Assembly: GCA_002401765.2 (NCBI GenBank)
Contig: NVTY02000079.1
Span: 1 to 64,000, forward strand
From: Thiotrichaceae bacterium
GTDB lineage: Bacteria > Pseudomonadota > Gammaproteobacteria > SZUA-140
Direction: 5' to 3'
Length of the DNA stretch: 64,000 nt
The notes below the pieces were generated by a model that was not told the origin of the DNA, did not search any database, and worked only from the letters and a program-made list of their open reading frames with translations. Both the position numbers and the translations under genes were made by a program. Shown one piece after another: positions 18,125 to 27,898 of this stretch; position 1 is the first letter of the stretch, and every line of letters starts with the position of its first letter.

Positions 18125-18517
18125 ATGCCAGACAGCCTTAGGTTTGTGATTGCGGATGATGAATCGCATATAAGAAATTTACTCGAGATTATGGTTAGTT
18201 CTATTGGTTATGAGGTGGTAGGGTTAGCTGAAGATGGTAAACAGGCGCTTCAGATGTACACGGATCTGCAGCCGGATGTTCTTTTACTGGATATCAACAT
18301 GCCTAATATGAGCGGTGTTGATGTCCTGCATGAGGTGATTACCATGAATCCATCTGCCATTGTCATTATGCTCACTTCACTTAATTCGCTTGATATTGTG
18401 CGGCAATGTCTCGGCGGTGGCGCGAAACAATACATTTTAAAGGACAATTCAATAGACAACATGCGTACCATCCTAGAGGAAGCAATTTTAAAGAATATTA
18501 CCGCAGAACTACTCTGA
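18125..18517 (+). CDS. CheY-like single-domain response regulator
   Basis: This 130-residue receiver has the acidic pair in VIADDESH, the acceptor Asp56 in LLLDINMPNMSG, the conserved Thr/Ser switch in MLTSLNS and the Lys in YILKDN. No output domain is attached. A ribosome site (AGGGAG) precedes the ATG. It follows the Hpt gene closely, so it is the likely final acceptor of this phosphorelay. It may act by protein contact on the motor or on another regulator. Confidence 0.92.
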   Translation: MPDSLRFVIADDESHIRNLLEIMVSSIGYEVVGLAEDGKQALQMYTDLQPDVLLLDINMPNMSGVDVLHEVITMNPSAIVIMLTSLNSLDIVRQCLGGGAKQYILKDNSIDNMRTILEEAILKNITAELL

Positions 18518-18543
18518 AGTGGTTTTGATTTCCTGTGACGACG

Positions 18544-21174
18544 TTAGTCGTTTAGTTTGAATACTGTCATCATCTCGTTCAGGTTTATCGCTTGAGAGTT
18601 GAGTGATTCACTACCTGCAGTCGCTTGTTCAACTAAAGCAGCATTTTGCTGTGTCACTTCGTCCATTTGGGTGATGGCTTTGTTGATTTGATTAATGCCT
18701 ACAGACTGTTCCTGACTCGCGGCTGAGATTTCAGCAATGATGTCATTGACTTTTTTAACTGCGTTGAGGATTGCTTCCAGCGATTTTCCAGAAGTGTTGA
18801 CGAGTTGCGTACCTTGATTAACCTTCTCAACACTATCGCTGATCAACCCTTTAATCTCTTTGGCTGCACTGGCGCTGCGCTGTGCAAGGTTTCTGACTTC
18901 TGCCGCGACTACTGCAAACCCACGGCCTTGCTCACCTGCTCGCGCCGCTTCAACGGCCGCATTTAAAGCGAGTAAATTGGTCTGGAATGCGATCTCATCA
19001 ATGACGCTGATGATATCGGCTATCTTTTTACTTGCGATATTAATTTCGCTCATCGCCTGAATGGTGTTGCTAACGACTTCCCCTCCTTTAGTCGCTTCCT
19101 CATGGGCGATAGATGCAAGTTTTGTTGCTTGCAGGGCATTCTCCGCCGTCTGTTTTACGGTACTGGTAAGCTCTTCCATACTGGAAGCGGTCTGTTGCAG
19201 TGATGAGGCTTGTTCTTCTGTGCGCTGGCTGAGATCTACATTACCGCGAGCGATTTCGCTAGAGGCTCCTTTGATCTCAAGGGATGAGATGATGATTTTA
19301 TCAACGATCTCAGCCATGTTATTCACAGTGCTATTAATGGCTTCACTGAAGACTGAAAACTCACCCTGATATTCACCATCCATTGTTCTAGTTAGATCGC
19401 TATTGGCGAGATTAGAGAGCACCGAAATACCTTCTTTGAGTGGTTCGACCACTGCCGTGAGTAGCTCATTGATGCCATCGCCAAGGTTCCGCATGTAACC
19501 ACTATAGACGGACGTATCAATACGTTGGTCGATACTGCCTGCGATGGCACTCTCCACCAGTTGGTTGATTTGAGCCTCCGCATCTTTTTGCTCTGTGATA
19601 TCTTTCCACTCAACCATATTCCCCATGTGGCGACCATCAGGGCTAACAATGGCCGTCGCATTGACCTCAAAATTGAGCCCGGAAATCTCGAGTTGAGCCT
19701 TTGCGGGTAGTGCATTGATATTGGAAAGCAGAGCCCTTTGGTGTTGAGGGTTGGGGTAAAATTGGTCGATATTCTGCCCGACAAGATTATGTGGATCTAG
19801 TGTTGGAAGACGTTGTTGAAGTGCTGTTTGACGAGATACGAACATATTGATCACAGCGGGATTCGCATAGGTAATCAGCAGGTTTTCATCGCATAACATT
19901 AAGTTAGATGCCGCACCTTCAACGGCTGATGTGAGGCGAAAAACTTCAATCTCTTTTTTACGCAATTCAGTGACATCTGCCCACTCCAGTGTATTGCCAA
20001 TATAATCACCATTAAGACCCAGTATCGCGGTGATATGGATATGAAAGATGAGTGGGCCGATAGTAATGTCGGCATCATGTGGTAGATTGGCTGGGTTGGA
20101 TAGTAGTTGGTGTTGCATTCGAGGATCTTTGTGAAAAATATCAATACAGCTACCGACAAGTTCATCGGGATTAAAACCCGGGTATGCAATACTGAGCTCA
20201 TCAGCATAGCCTTGTATCATAGTGATGGTCTGTTCGTTGGCGTAAGTGACCACTAGTTCGCGATCGATGGTCATGATGGCTGTCTGTGAACCATCAATGG
20301 CACGTTGCAAGCGGTAGGCCTCTTCCTCTTTTGAGCGCCGTGCAGTGGCATCTGTCCACTGCACCACATAACCACGGCGATTGCCCTGATGATCAAAAAG
20401 GGCACGTGTTTTATGTTCAAAAATAAAATGACCCGGGCAGATTTCACCTTGATGTGAGTCGCCGGGTTGCAGCGCCGCTAATACCCGCTTAATGGTATTG
20501 GGGTCTTTGTGATAGCGATGGATACTACCACCCACCACTTCGTTGGCTTTAAAACCAGGAATATAGGTGGCAAGTTCATCTTCAACGGCGGTTAAAATTT
20601 CGCGCGCTTGGCGATTAACAAAAATAACATTCTCGTCCACATCTGCCATCATGATGTTGATGGGTGCATGTTCAAGAATGTCTTTCATGATTTCAAGATC
20701 GCCCATCAACGTTCCGTCACTGAACGCTTGGCCAGCATCCACACCGTTTTGATACCCTTTTAACATGGTCTGCGATACTAAATTGAGGGCATCACTCCAT
20801 GCATCATTAACCTCTAATGTCCATAGGTCCCCGGCAAACTCTTCAAGGACATCTAGCATGGTTTCGGCGAGCGCGTCATAATGTTCTGCGATAGCACCAT
20901 AGTTTTCATGTTTAGCACCTAATTCGAGTAATGCATTCTTTAAAACGTGTGGTTTTCTCAGGTTACTGATGACCAGTTTGAGTGCAGCGAGCAGTTTTTT
21001 CTGCTGTGCACTGATGCTGGTATTGCCAAACATCGGTTTAACATCAGGATAGCGTTTGAATAACTCCTGATAGAACCGTTTGACTATCTTTTCACCCGAT
21101 GGCGAAAGCGCTTCGAACGTTTTTTCTAGTAGATCGACGTCTAGACCGAGAGGGTTGTTGGCGGCTGATGCCAT
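18544..21174 (-). CDS. Soluble globin-PAS-PAS-PAS methyl-accepting chemotaxis protein
   Basis: This 876-residue protein has no membrane segment. Residues 5-145 are a bacterial globin of the flavohemoglobin type ([20 protein letters not shown] with Tyr35 at the B10 position, and heme-binding His89 in GAKHENYG). Three PAS domains of one family follow (about 170-285, 290-405, 412-530), each with a repeated GFxxxELVG-type motif, then a HAMP-like linker and a signalling domain with the hairpin tip [21 protein letters not shown] at about 725-760. It should sense oxygen, nitric oxide or redox state and drive a CheA array from the cytoplasm. AGGAGA before ATG supports the start. It converges on the CheY-like gene, with 26 bases between the stops. 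Confidence 0.92.
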   Translation of the reverse strand: MASAANNPLGLDVDLLEKTFEALSPSGEKIVKRFYQELFKRYPDVKPMFGNTSISAQQKKLLAALKLVISNLRKPHVLKNALLELGAKHENYGAIAEHYDALAETMLDVLEEFAGDLWTLEVNDAWSDALNLVSQTMLKGYQNGVDAGQAFSDGTLMGDLEIMKDILEHAPINIMMADVDENVIFVNRQAREILTAVEDELATYIPGFKANEVVGGSIHRYHKDPNTIKRVLAALQPGDSHQGEICPGHFIFEHKTRALFDHQGNRRGYVVQWTDATARRSKEEEAYRLQRAIDGSQTAIMTIDRELVVTYANEQTITMIQGYADELSIAYPGFNPDELVGSCIDIFHKDPRMQHQLLSNPANLPHDADITIGPLIFHIHITAILGLNGDYIGNTLEWADVTELRKKEIEVFRLTSAVEGAASNLMLCDENLLITYANPAVINMFVSRQTALQQRLPTLDPHNLVGQNIDQFYPNPQHQRALLSNINALPAKAQLEISGLNFEVNATAIVSPDGRHMGNMVEWKDITEQKDAEAQINQLVESAIAGSIDQRIDTSVYSGYMRNLGDGINELLTAVVEPLKEGISVLSNLANSDLTRTMDGEYQGEFSVFSEAINSTVNNMAEIVDKIIISSLEIKGASSEIARGNVDLSQRTEEQASSLQQTASSMEELTSTVKQTAENALQATKLASIAHEEATKGGEVVSNTIQAMSEINIASKKIADIISVIDEIAFQTNLLALNAAVEAARAGEQGRGFAVVAAEVRNLAQRSASAAKEIKGLISDSVEKVNQGTQLVNTSGKSLEAILNAVKKVNDIIAEISAASQEQSVGINQINKAITQMDEVTQQNAALVEQATAGSESLNSQAINLNEMMTVFKLND

Positions 21175-21542
21175 GGTTTATCTCCTGATATGCGTCATCA
21201 CAAATAAGTAAGTTATTAATAGTATTTGATATATTCTAAGGGCTGGTCGATTTTGGGTACCCTGGTCTGGTTTTGTATCTGTGTGAAATCCGGTGGAGTG
21301 GTATTAAAACGAGGATCCCTAGCGCACCGTTAATTCAGGTATCGACGCTGGAAAATAAAAGTTTAGATAGCGAGTATTAATTCTTTAGGTATCGTGAGCC
21401 ATAGGATTGTTTATTAAAACAATCGTTTGACACTGGCATGGATGCAAGAGTTTGACTCTTTCCGCCCCCGCCTACTTTCAGCTGCGGTGACATCTAATCC
21501 TGAATCGAGGGATTATGGCTGGGTGGGTGTTAACTGGGAAAA
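21175..21542. other. Intergenic region with one hairpin
   Basis: No gene was found. It contains the upstream region of the globin-MCP gene and a perfect GATTGTTT-ATTA-AAACAATC hairpin (21405-21424) without a T-run. The tRNA-Leu transcript must end somewhere here, but no clear terminator was seen. Confidence 0.5.
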
Positions 21543-21629
21543 TGGTGCCGAGGAGAGGACTTGAACCTCCACGGGGTTGCCCCCACTAGCACCTGAAGCT
21601 AGCGTGTCTACCAATTTCACCACCTCGGC
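21543..21629 (-). tRNA. tRNA-Leu (anticodon CAG)
   Basis: The minus strand folds as a class II tRNA. The acceptor stem GCCGAGG pairs with CCTCGGC, the anticodon arm CTAGC-TTCAGGT-GCTAG gives CAG, there is a long variable arm (TGGGGGCAACCCCG), the T loop is GTTCAAGTC, and CCA is encoded. Confidence 0.97.
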
Positions 21630-21777
21630 GTGTTGAATTCGCGGTCGCGATTTCATGGCGTTGAAACTAAGGGGCGCACTGTACCGATTGATGCTTGGGT
21701 TGTCAATTATGGCAGGGTGTCTGGTTTCGGAAAAGTGTGATCAGCTCGGATTTTGTCGCTTAAACCATTGAAATTAC

Positions 21778-21804
21778 TTGATTGCCTTGGTTGTGCGCTA
21801 TACT
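21778..21804 (+). promoter_or_regulatory. Candidate promoter placing transcription start at the rnr ATG
   Basis: A TTGATT (21778-21783), a 15-base spacer and TATACT (21799-21804) end seven bases before ATG 21812, and no Shine-Dalgarno sequence precedes the ATG. If used, this promoter would give a leaderless mRNA. Confidence 0.35.
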
Positions 21805-21811
21805 ACGCGCC

Positions 21812-24178
21812 ATGAGTAATAAATCACCTGAAAAAGACAAGTTTGCCGAACGCGAGGCACAGAAATACGCGAATCCTATTACGAGCAGAGAAGGGATCCT
21901 GGCGCTCCTTGAGAAGTGCGATCGCCCGCAGAATATACGGGCGATCGGCGAAGCGCTGGAGTTGGTTGAAGATCAGGACCTGGAGGCGTTGCGTCGTCGC
22001 CTGAGGGCGATGGAGCGTGATGGCCAGCTGGTACGCAATCGTCGCGATGGCTACGCTGCGGCTAGTCGTATGGATCTGATTCGTGGTCGCGTGATTGGCC
22101 ACCCGGATGGCTTTGGTTTTGTGGTCTCTGATGAAGGTGGTGATGACACTTTTCTATCCGCACGTCAGATGCACGCGGTGATGCATGGTGATCGCGTATT
22201 GGTGCGAGTGATCGGGATGGATCGACGAGGCCGTCGTGAAGGCGCGCTGGTTGAGGTGCTAGAACATGCCCACCATGAAATTGTTGGTCGCTTCTTTAAA
22301 GAGAGTGGTGTCGGTTTTGTGGAGTCGAGCAATAAACGTATCACTCATGAAATCGTCATTCCAGCAGAAAAACAGGGCGGTGCGCAGACCGGGCAGATTG
22401 TGGTGGCGACGATTCTGGAGCAACCGACACGCCGTTCGCAACCGGTCGGCCAAATTACCGAAGTATTGGGCGACCACATGGCGCCAGGAATGGAGATGGA
22501 GATCGCTCTGCGCGCGCATGAGCTACCAAATCTTTGGTCACGCGAGGCCGAAGCTGAGGCGGATGCCTTTGGTAGGGACGTGCCAGAGTCTGCTAAAGGT
22601 GGCGGACGTGAAGATATTCGTGAACTGCAGCTGGTAACCATCGATGGTGATGATTCTCGTGACTTTGATGATGCGGTTTATTGTGAAAAAGTCAGTAATG
22701 GTTGGAAGCTGGTGGTGGCGATTGCGGATGTGTCGGCTTATGTGAAGCCCGATACCGTGCTTGACCAAGAGGCATGGCTACGTGGGAATTCGGTTTATTT
22801 TCCTGAAAATGTGATTCCAATGTTGCCGGAAATTTTGTCCAACCATCTCTGTTCGTTAAAGCCAGATGTCGATCGCCTTTGTATGGTGTGTGAAATGTCG
22901 ATCACACCGACTGGAAAGTTGCGTAGTTATCGCTTTTTTGAAGGGGTGATGCGTTCTCATGCGCGTTTGACCTATTCTAAGGTGGCCGCGATGTTGGTGG
23001 ATAAGGACGCAGATCTGTGTCGTGAATACGAGCCGCTGATGCCGCATCTGAATGAACTTTATAAGCTCTACCATGCCATGCGTAAAGCGCGTAGTAAACG
23101 CGGTGCGATTGAGTTTGATCGCGCCGAGACGCGCATTGTCTTTGGCGAAGGGCGTAAGATTGAGCAGATTGTGCCGACGGTGCGTAACGATGCACATCGT
23201 CTGATTGAAGAATTTATGATCTGTGCCAATGTGGCGACAGCTAAGTTCTTTGAAGAAAATGATTTCCCGATGGTTTACCGCATCCATCAAAATCCGACTG
23301 AAGAAAAACTGACGGATCTGAAGCTCTTTTTGGCTGAGATGGGATTGAAGCTAGGCGGTGGCTCTGAGCCTTCGGCAAAAGATTATGCAAAACTGCTGGA
23401 TGAAGTGCAGGTGCGTGATGATCGTCATCTAATTGAAACGGTGTTGCTGCGCAGCATGAGTCAGGCCGTTTATAGTCCTGAAAATATCGGTCATTTCGGG
23501 CTGGCGTTAGAGGCCTATACTCACTTTACGTCACCGATTCGTCGTTATCCTGATCTGCTGGTGCATCGTGGTATTCGTCATCTGATTGGTGGTGGCAAAG
23601 CAGAAAGCTTCCGCTACGACCACTCTAATATGGAAGCAGCGGGTGACCATTGCTCGATGACTGAGCGTCGTGCGGATGATGCGACGCGTGATGCGATCGA
23701 CTGGCTCAAATGTGAATATATGATGAGTCGAATTGGGCAGGAGTTTTCTGGCATCATCACTTCAGTGACTGGTTTCGGGTTGTTTGTTGAGCTGGATGAA
23801 ATCTTTGTTGAGGGGCTGGTACACATCACTTCGCTTGACAATGACTACTACCATTTTGATCCCAAGCGCCATGAAATGAAGGGTGAGCGCAGTGGCATGA
23901 CCTATCGTTTGGGCGACTGGATTAATATCCGCGTGGCGCGAGTTGATCTGGATGAAAGCAAGATCGATTTCGCTTTGCTGGGGACATCCGACGATGACGA
24001 GGCAGGCGCAAAGAAAATGCCAGCTAAAAAACGTTCGGGCAAAAAAAGAGGCGGGCGTGGTAAAGGGGTGAAAGCCACGAGTGCAGTTGAAGCAAGCGCG
24101 GGGGCTGATGCTGGTGAGCAGGCTGATACTTCGGTGGATGCACCGGCGAAAAAGAAATCTCGCCATCGCCGTCGTTGA
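21812..24178 (+). CDS. rnr: Ribonuclease R
   Basis: This 788-residue 3'-5' exoribonuclease degrades structured RNA, including rRNA and mRNA hairpins. It has an N-terminal helix-turn-helix and cold-shock domains (GHPDGFGFV), a catalytic RNB domain with DGDDSRDFDDAV (metal-binding aspartates) and HFTSPIRRYPDLLVHR, a C-terminal S1 domain (GIITSVTGFGLFVEL) and a Lys/Arg-rich tail. The frame opens at TTG 21782, but ATG 21812 (MSNKSPEKD) fits the family. It is followed by rlmB, the usual gammaproteobacterial order. Confidence 0.97.
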   Translation: MSNKSPEKDKFAEREAQKYANPITSREGILALLEKCDRPQNIRAIGEALELVEDQDLEALRRRLRAMERDGQLVRNRRDGYAAASRMDLIRGRVIGHPDGFGFVVSDEGGDDTFLSARQMHAVMHGDRVLVRVIGMDRRGRREGALVEVLEHAHHEIVGRFFKESGVGFVESSNKRITHEIVIPAEKQGGAQTGQIVVATILEQPTRRSQPVGQITEVLGDHMAPGMEMEIALRAHELPNLWSREAEAEADAFGRDVPESAKGGGREDIRELQLVTIDGDDSRDFDDAVYCEKVSNGWKLVVAIADVSAYVKPDTVLDQEAWLRGNSVYFPENVIPMLPEILSNHLCSLKPDVDRLCMVCEMSITPTGKLRSYRFFEGVMRSHARLTYSKVAAMLVDKDADLCREYEPLMPHLNELYKLYHAMRKARSKRGAIEFDRAETRIVFGEGRKIEQIVPTVRNDAHRLIEEFMICANVATAKFFEENDFPMVYRIHQNPTEEKLTDLKLFLAEMGLKLGGGSEPSAKDYAKLLDEVQVRDDRHLIETVLLRSMSQAVYSPENIGHFGLALEAYTHFTSPIRRYPDLLVHRGIRHLIGGGKAESFRYDHSNMEAAGDHCSMTERRADDATRDAIDWLKCEYMMSRIGQEFSGIITSVTGFGLFVELDEIFVEGLVHITSLDNDYYHFDPKRHEMKGERSGMTYRLGDWINIRVARVDLDESKIDFALLGTSDDDEAGAKKMPAKKRSGKKRGGRGKGVKATSAVEASAGADAGEQADTSVDAPAKKKSRHRRR

Positions 24179-24215
24179 TTGACCGCTCTTTTGATTTAAT
24201 CAGTTTAGTAGCGCA

Positions 24216-24974
24216 ATGAATAAACCCCCTGATAGTGATTATCTATTTGGTATCCACGCGGTTACCTCGGTACTAGAAAAAGATGCTGCGCGTGTGCGTA
24301 CGTTGTGGATTGCGCGAGAGGCGCAAAAAAATCAACGTATTAAGCGCCTGCAAAGCCTGGCCGATAAGGCGGGGGTTTCGCTACAGGCCTCAACCAATGC
24401 GACGTTAGATGCAATGGCGGGGGGCGAGCGTCATCAGGGGGTGGTGGCTGAATGTCATATTGCTGCGTCACCGCAACTAGCGTTAAATATTGCGGAGCTG
24501 TTAGCTGGAATAGATGGGGCCCCTTTTCTGCTAGTGTTAGACGGGGTGCAAGATCCACATAACCTGGGTGCTTGCCTACGTAGTGCGGACGCGGCGGGTG
24601 TGCATGCGGTGATCGTACCGAAAGACCGTGCGGTAGGGATTACCCCGGTGGTGAGTAAGGTGGCGTGTGGTGCGGCGGAGCATGTGCCGTTGATCCAGGT
24701 GACCAATCTTGCACGCGCACTGCGTCAGCTGCAGGAAGAAGGGATATGGTTACTGGGGGCCGATGAGCGTGGTGAGACCTCGTTGTTTGATGCTGACCTC
24801 AGAGGGCCGTTGGCGCTGGTGTTAGGTGCTGAAGGGCAGGGCCTACGCCGCCTTACCCGCGAGCAGTGTGATGTGTTGATTTCAGTGCCGATGGCCGGTT
24901 CTGTATCGAGTCTCAATGTGTCGGTGGCGACCGGTGTCTGTCTATTTGAGGCGGTGCGTCAGCGCGGTCTGTAG
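24216..24974 (+). CDS. rlmB: 23S rRNA (guanosine-2'-O)-methyltransferase RlmB
   Basis: This 252-residue SpoU-class enzyme methylates the ribose of G2251 in 23S rRNA. It has the N-terminal RNA-binding domain (YLFGIHAVTSVLE), SpoU motif 1 LDGVQDPHNLGACLRSADAAG, motif 2 LVLGAEGQGLRRLT and motif 3 PMAGSVSSLNVSVATG, which forms the trefoil knot SAM site. It lies 37 bases after rnr and is likely cotranscribed with it. Confidence 0.97.
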   Translation: MNKPPDSDYLFGIHAVTSVLEKDAARVRTLWIAREAQKNQRIKRLQSLADKAGVSLQASTNATLDAMAGGERHQGVVAECHIAASPQLALNIAELLAGIDGAPFLLVLDGVQDPHNLGACLRSADAAGVHAVIVPKDRAVGITPVVSKVACGAAEHVPLIQVTNLARALRQLQEEGIWLLGADERGETSLFDADLRGPLALVLGAEGQGLRRLTREQCDVLISVPMAGSVSSLNVSVATGVCLFEAVRQRGL

Positions 24975-25086
24975 CAGGCTGTTTTAATTTGGCTACTCTT
25001 GCATCGCGTAACAGATTCATACCCTGTTTAAAGGGATCGCATGGCGCACGACGCGACTGTTGCCCGTAAGATAGCGAGCTGAGGTG

Positions 25087-25101
25087 GGCCTATCATAGGC
25101 C
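25087..25101. other. Perfect 15-base palindrome between rlmB and tRNA-Glu
   Basis: GGCCTATCATAGGCC has seven-base arms around a single base. It has no T-run on either side, so it may be a transcript-end hairpin for the convergent rlmB and tRNA-Glu units or a protein site. The rest of this gap shows nothing else. Confidence 0.35.
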
Positions 25102-25127
25102 ATTGGCTTATGATTAAGGTTATAATA

Positions 25128-25203
25128 TGGTGCTCCCTAGGGGACTCGAACCCCTGTTCCCGCCGTGAGAGGGCGGTGTCCTGGACCACTAGACGAAGGG
25201 AGC
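25128..25203 (-). tRNA. tRNA-Glu (anticodon CUC)
   Basis: The minus strand gives a 76-base tRNA. Acceptor arms GCTCCCT and AGGGAGC pair, the D arm contains AGTGGTC, the anticodon arm CCGCC-CTCTCAC-GGCGG carries CTC, the T loop is GTTCGAGTC, and CCA is encoded. The body resembles the common tRNA-Glu(UUC). Confidence 0.95.
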
Positions 25204-25309
25204 ATTTTAAAAACCACTGGTAATTTGAGATGAATCTAATAAAATTAATAAGATACCGCTTGGTTTTGCGGTATTATACGCACCATTAAGCGATCTACAA
25301 GCCGAAATC

Positions 25310-26647
25310 ATGGACGGCACTAAAATATTTCAAAGACTAGGACTGACTGCTATTAACTCCAGAATTATCCCTCGCCCTGATCATGTGTTATCGCGTGCAG
25401 GCATCTCTGAAAATGCACTAAAAGTGCTTTACCGTCTAAAGGGCGCTGGTTACGAGGCTTACCTGGTGGGTGGCGGTGTGCGCGATCTGTTGCTGGGCCG
25501 TGAACCGAAAGATTTTGATGTGGCGACGGATGCGCATCCGGAACAGATCAAAGAGGTGTTCCGTAATTGCCGCCTGATTGGACGACGTTTTCGTCTAGCT
25601 CATGTTCACTTTGGGCGTGAGATTATCGAGGTCGCCACTTTTCGTGCGCAGCACACTGAAGCCGAAGATGGCGAGATGACGGAAGAGGGGCGGATCATTC
25701 GCGATAACGTCTACGGCACGGTCGAGGATGATGCTGTACGACGTGATTTCACCGTTAATGCACTCTATTACAATATCAAAGATTTTTCGGTAGTGGACTA
25801 TGCCGGCGGCATGGAAGACCTTGACGCGGGCGTGTTACGCCTGATTGGTGACCCTGAAGTTCGATACCGTGAAGATGCGGTGCGCATGTTACGTGCGGTG
25901 CGTTTTGCGGCGAAGCTCGGTTTTCGTATTCACCCGGATGCTGAAGCCCCGATTTTTGAGTTGGGTCATCTGTTGAGAGATATCGCTGCTGCACGCCTCT
26001 TTGAAGAGGTATTGAAACTCTTTATGGGAGGCAGTGCGGTGAGCACCTATGAGTTGCTTTGCCACTATAATTTACTACAGTACCTTTTTCCGCAGACAGC
26101 AGATGCTTTGGAGAATGACCAACATGGTTTTTTTCATGCGCTGATTTTGCATGCGATGGAAAATACGGATAGTCGTATTGCCGCGGGCAAACCGGTGACC
26201 CCTGCCTTTTTATATGCGGTGCTGATGTGGATGCCGATGCAGCGTCGAGCAAAAGAACTGCGGCGTGAAGGGATGACGGAAGTGCAATCGATCTGTGAAG
26301 CTGGCGGTGAGGTGCTGGCGGAGCAGAGTCGTTACGTGGTGTTTCCAAAGCGTTTTAGTCTACAGACTCGAGAAATATGGCAGTTACAACCACGTCTCAA
26401 GCGCACCTTGGGTAATGGGCCATTGCGTTTGTTAGAACATCCGCGTTTTCGCGCATCGTATGATTTTTTACTACTACGTGCAGAGGCCGGTGAAACGCAT
26501 CAGGAATTGTGTGACTGGTGGACTGAGTTTCAACTTGAAAACCCTGATGTCATTGCGCAAGCGGCGAGCTGTGCGGCACCGAAAAAGCGTGCGCGTCGTC
26601 GCCCACGTAAGCAACCGCCTGCAGGGGGTTCGGGTGAGTCTGCGTAA
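25310..26647 (+). CDS. pcnB: Poly(A) polymerase I
   Basis: This 445-residue class II nucleotidyltransferase adds poly(A) tails that mark RNA for decay. The head domain shows LVGGGVRDLLLGREPKDFDV with the metal-binding DxD pair and RRDFTVNALYY. The RNA-binding body continues with RLIGDPEVRYREDAVRMLRA, and the C-terminus is Arg/Lys-rich (KKRARRRPRK), typical of PcnB rather than CCA-adding enzymes. It is followed at once by folK, the standard gammaproteobacterial order. Confidence 0.95.
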   Translation: MDGTKIFQRLGLTAINSRIIPRPDHVLSRAGISENALKVLYRLKGAGYEAYLVGGGVRDLLLGREPKDFDVATDAHPEQIKEVFRNCRLIGRRFRLAHVHFGREIIEVATFRAQHTEAEDGEMTEEGRIIRDNVYGTVEDDAVRRDFTVNALYYNIKDFSVVDYAGGMEDLDAGVLRLIGDPEVRYREDAVRMLRAVRFAAKLGFRIHPDAEAPIFELGHLLRDIAAARLFEEVLKLFMGGSAVSTYELLCHYNLLQYLFPQTADALENDQHGFFHALILHAMENTDSRIAAGKPVTPAFLYAVLMWMPMQRRAKELRREGMTEVQSICEAGGEVLAEQSRYVVFPKRFSLQTREIWQLQPRLKRTLGNGPLRLLEHPRFRASYDFLLLRAEAGETHQELCDWWTEFQLENPDVIAQAASCAAPKKRARRRPRKQPPAGGSGESA

Positions 26648-26675
26648 AGCCGGGCAGATTGGTGGCGTTGAGTTA

Positions 26676-27233
26676 ATGGCAGTACAAGGTGTTGAGGTGT
26701 GGGTCGGCCTTGGTAGCAACCTAGATGATCCCGGGCGTCAGCTTGAATTGGCGTTAGCTGTATTACAGCAATTGGCACTGGGTGACTCGTTGCAGTGCTC
26801 ATCCTTTTATCTGAGTAAGGCGCTGCTGGCCGATAGTGCTAATGAAGAGAATGGCCAGCAACCCGATTACGTGAATGCCGTGGCAAAATTCCAAATAAGC
26901 CTCGCGCCGCATGACCTATTGCAGCAGCTACAGGCAATAGAGACATTGCAGGGGCGTGTGCGTGACGAAACGACAGTGCGCTGGTCACCTCGCACGCTTG
27001 ATCTGGATATCTTGCTTTATGCGGATGAGCAAATTGATACGGCCACTTTAACCGTGCCGCATCCGGGTATTCGCTTGCGTGAGTTTGTGCTTTATCCGAT
27101 GTATGAACTTTCACAGAGCCTGGTTATTCCCCAACTTGGCGAATTGTCTCGCCTGGTAATGCGTTGCCCAATGCGTGGTATGAGATTACTGAACGATGAT
27201 GGTAGAGAGAGCGATGTTGAGAACGCCTCCTGA
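26676..27233 (+). CDS. folK: 2-amino-4-hydroxy-6-hydroxymethyldihydropteridine pyrophosphokinase
   Basis: HPPK transfers pyrophosphate from ATP to hydroxymethyl-dihydropterin in folate synthesis. The N-terminus has the family GLGSNLDDP, and the signature RWSPRTLDLDILLYADE carries the metal-binding aspartates. ATG 26676 gives MAVQGVEVWVGLGSN with the usual distance to the GSN motif (185 residues). An in-frame GTG at 26634 that overlaps pcnB is an alternative. The acceptor side PHPGIRLREFVLYPM is intact. It overlaps the next gene by 20 bases, showing tight coupling. Confidence 0.93.
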   Translation: MAVQGVEVWVGLGSNLDDPGRQLELALAVLQQLALGDSLQCSSFYLSKALLADSANEENGQQPDYVNAVAKFQISLAPHDLLQQLQAIETLQGRVRDETTVRWSPRTLDLDILLYADEQIDTATLTVPHPGIRLREFVLYPMYELSQSLVIPQLGELSRLVMRCPMRGMRLLNDDGRESDVENAS

Positions 27234-27864
27234 TTATATTGTCGTTGAAGGGCCCATTGGAGTTGGTAAAACGAGCCTGGCAAAAAAACTAGCCTCGACT
27301 TTTAACACTGAACTGTTGCTGGAAGGCGCGGATCAAAACCCATTTCTTGAGCGCTTTTACCAGAATCCGAAAAGTGCCGCGCTACAGACCCAGCTTTTTT
27401 TTCTATTTCAGCGTGTGCGGCAGATGGAAGCGTTGCGCCAGGGCGATATTTTTCGCTCGGTGCGTGTAGCTGATTTTCTGATTGAAAAAGATCGTCTTTT
27501 TGCGCAGATTACCCTTGATGATGACGAGTTGCGCCTCTATGACCAGATCTATAGTCAAATGGTACTGGATGCGCCGTGTCCTGACTTGGTGATCTATCTG
27601 CAAGCACCGATGGAGGTATTGATGGCGCGTATTCTTAAGCGCGGTCTACCGCAGGAGCGCTTGATTCAATCGGAGTACCTTAAAAAAATAGTGGAATCTT
27701 ATGCGCGCCTGTTTCACTATTACAGCGCGTCACCGCTATTGATTGTGAACGCGGCTGAGTTTGACCCGCTGACTAATGAGCTGGATTATGAATCCCTGTT
27801 AGCGCGAATCTGCACCATTACCAGCGGTCGGCACTACTTTAATCCGTTACCTTTGAAGTTCTAA
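27214..27864 (+). CDS. Deoxynucleoside kinase family protein
   Basis: This 216-residue protein belongs to the dGK/dCK/TK2-like family. It shows the P-loop EGPIGVGKTSLAKKL near the N-terminus, the DRS-like lid region (IEKDRLFAQ), and the family stretches NPFLERFY and PDLVIYLQAPMEVLMARILKRG. It should phosphorylate a deoxynucleoside or a related small substrate; which one cannot be told. It overlaps folK and lies 34 bases before panB, a common gammaproteobacterial order (folK-dNK-panB). ATG 27214 is preferred over ATG 27196, as the shorter form starts close to the P-loop like its relatives. Confidence 0.85.
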   Translation: MLRTPPDYIVVEGPIGVGKTSLAKKLASTFNTELLLEGADQNPFLERFYQNPKSAALQTQLFFLFQRVRQMEALRQGDIFRSVRVADFLIEKDRLFAQITLDDDELRLYDQIYSQMVLDAPCPDLVIYLQAPMEVLMARILKRGLPQERLIQSEYLKKIVESYARLFHYYSASPLLIVNAAEFDPLTNELDYESLLARICTITSGRHYFNPLPLKF

Positions 27865-27898
27865 AAGGCCTTAATGTAAAGGTTAAGCGAGGAAAAAC

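Noticed and set aside
21405-21424. Hairpin as terminator of tRNA-Leu
   Set aside because: The stem is perfect but there is no T-run on the tRNA's downstream side, and about 120 bases separate them.
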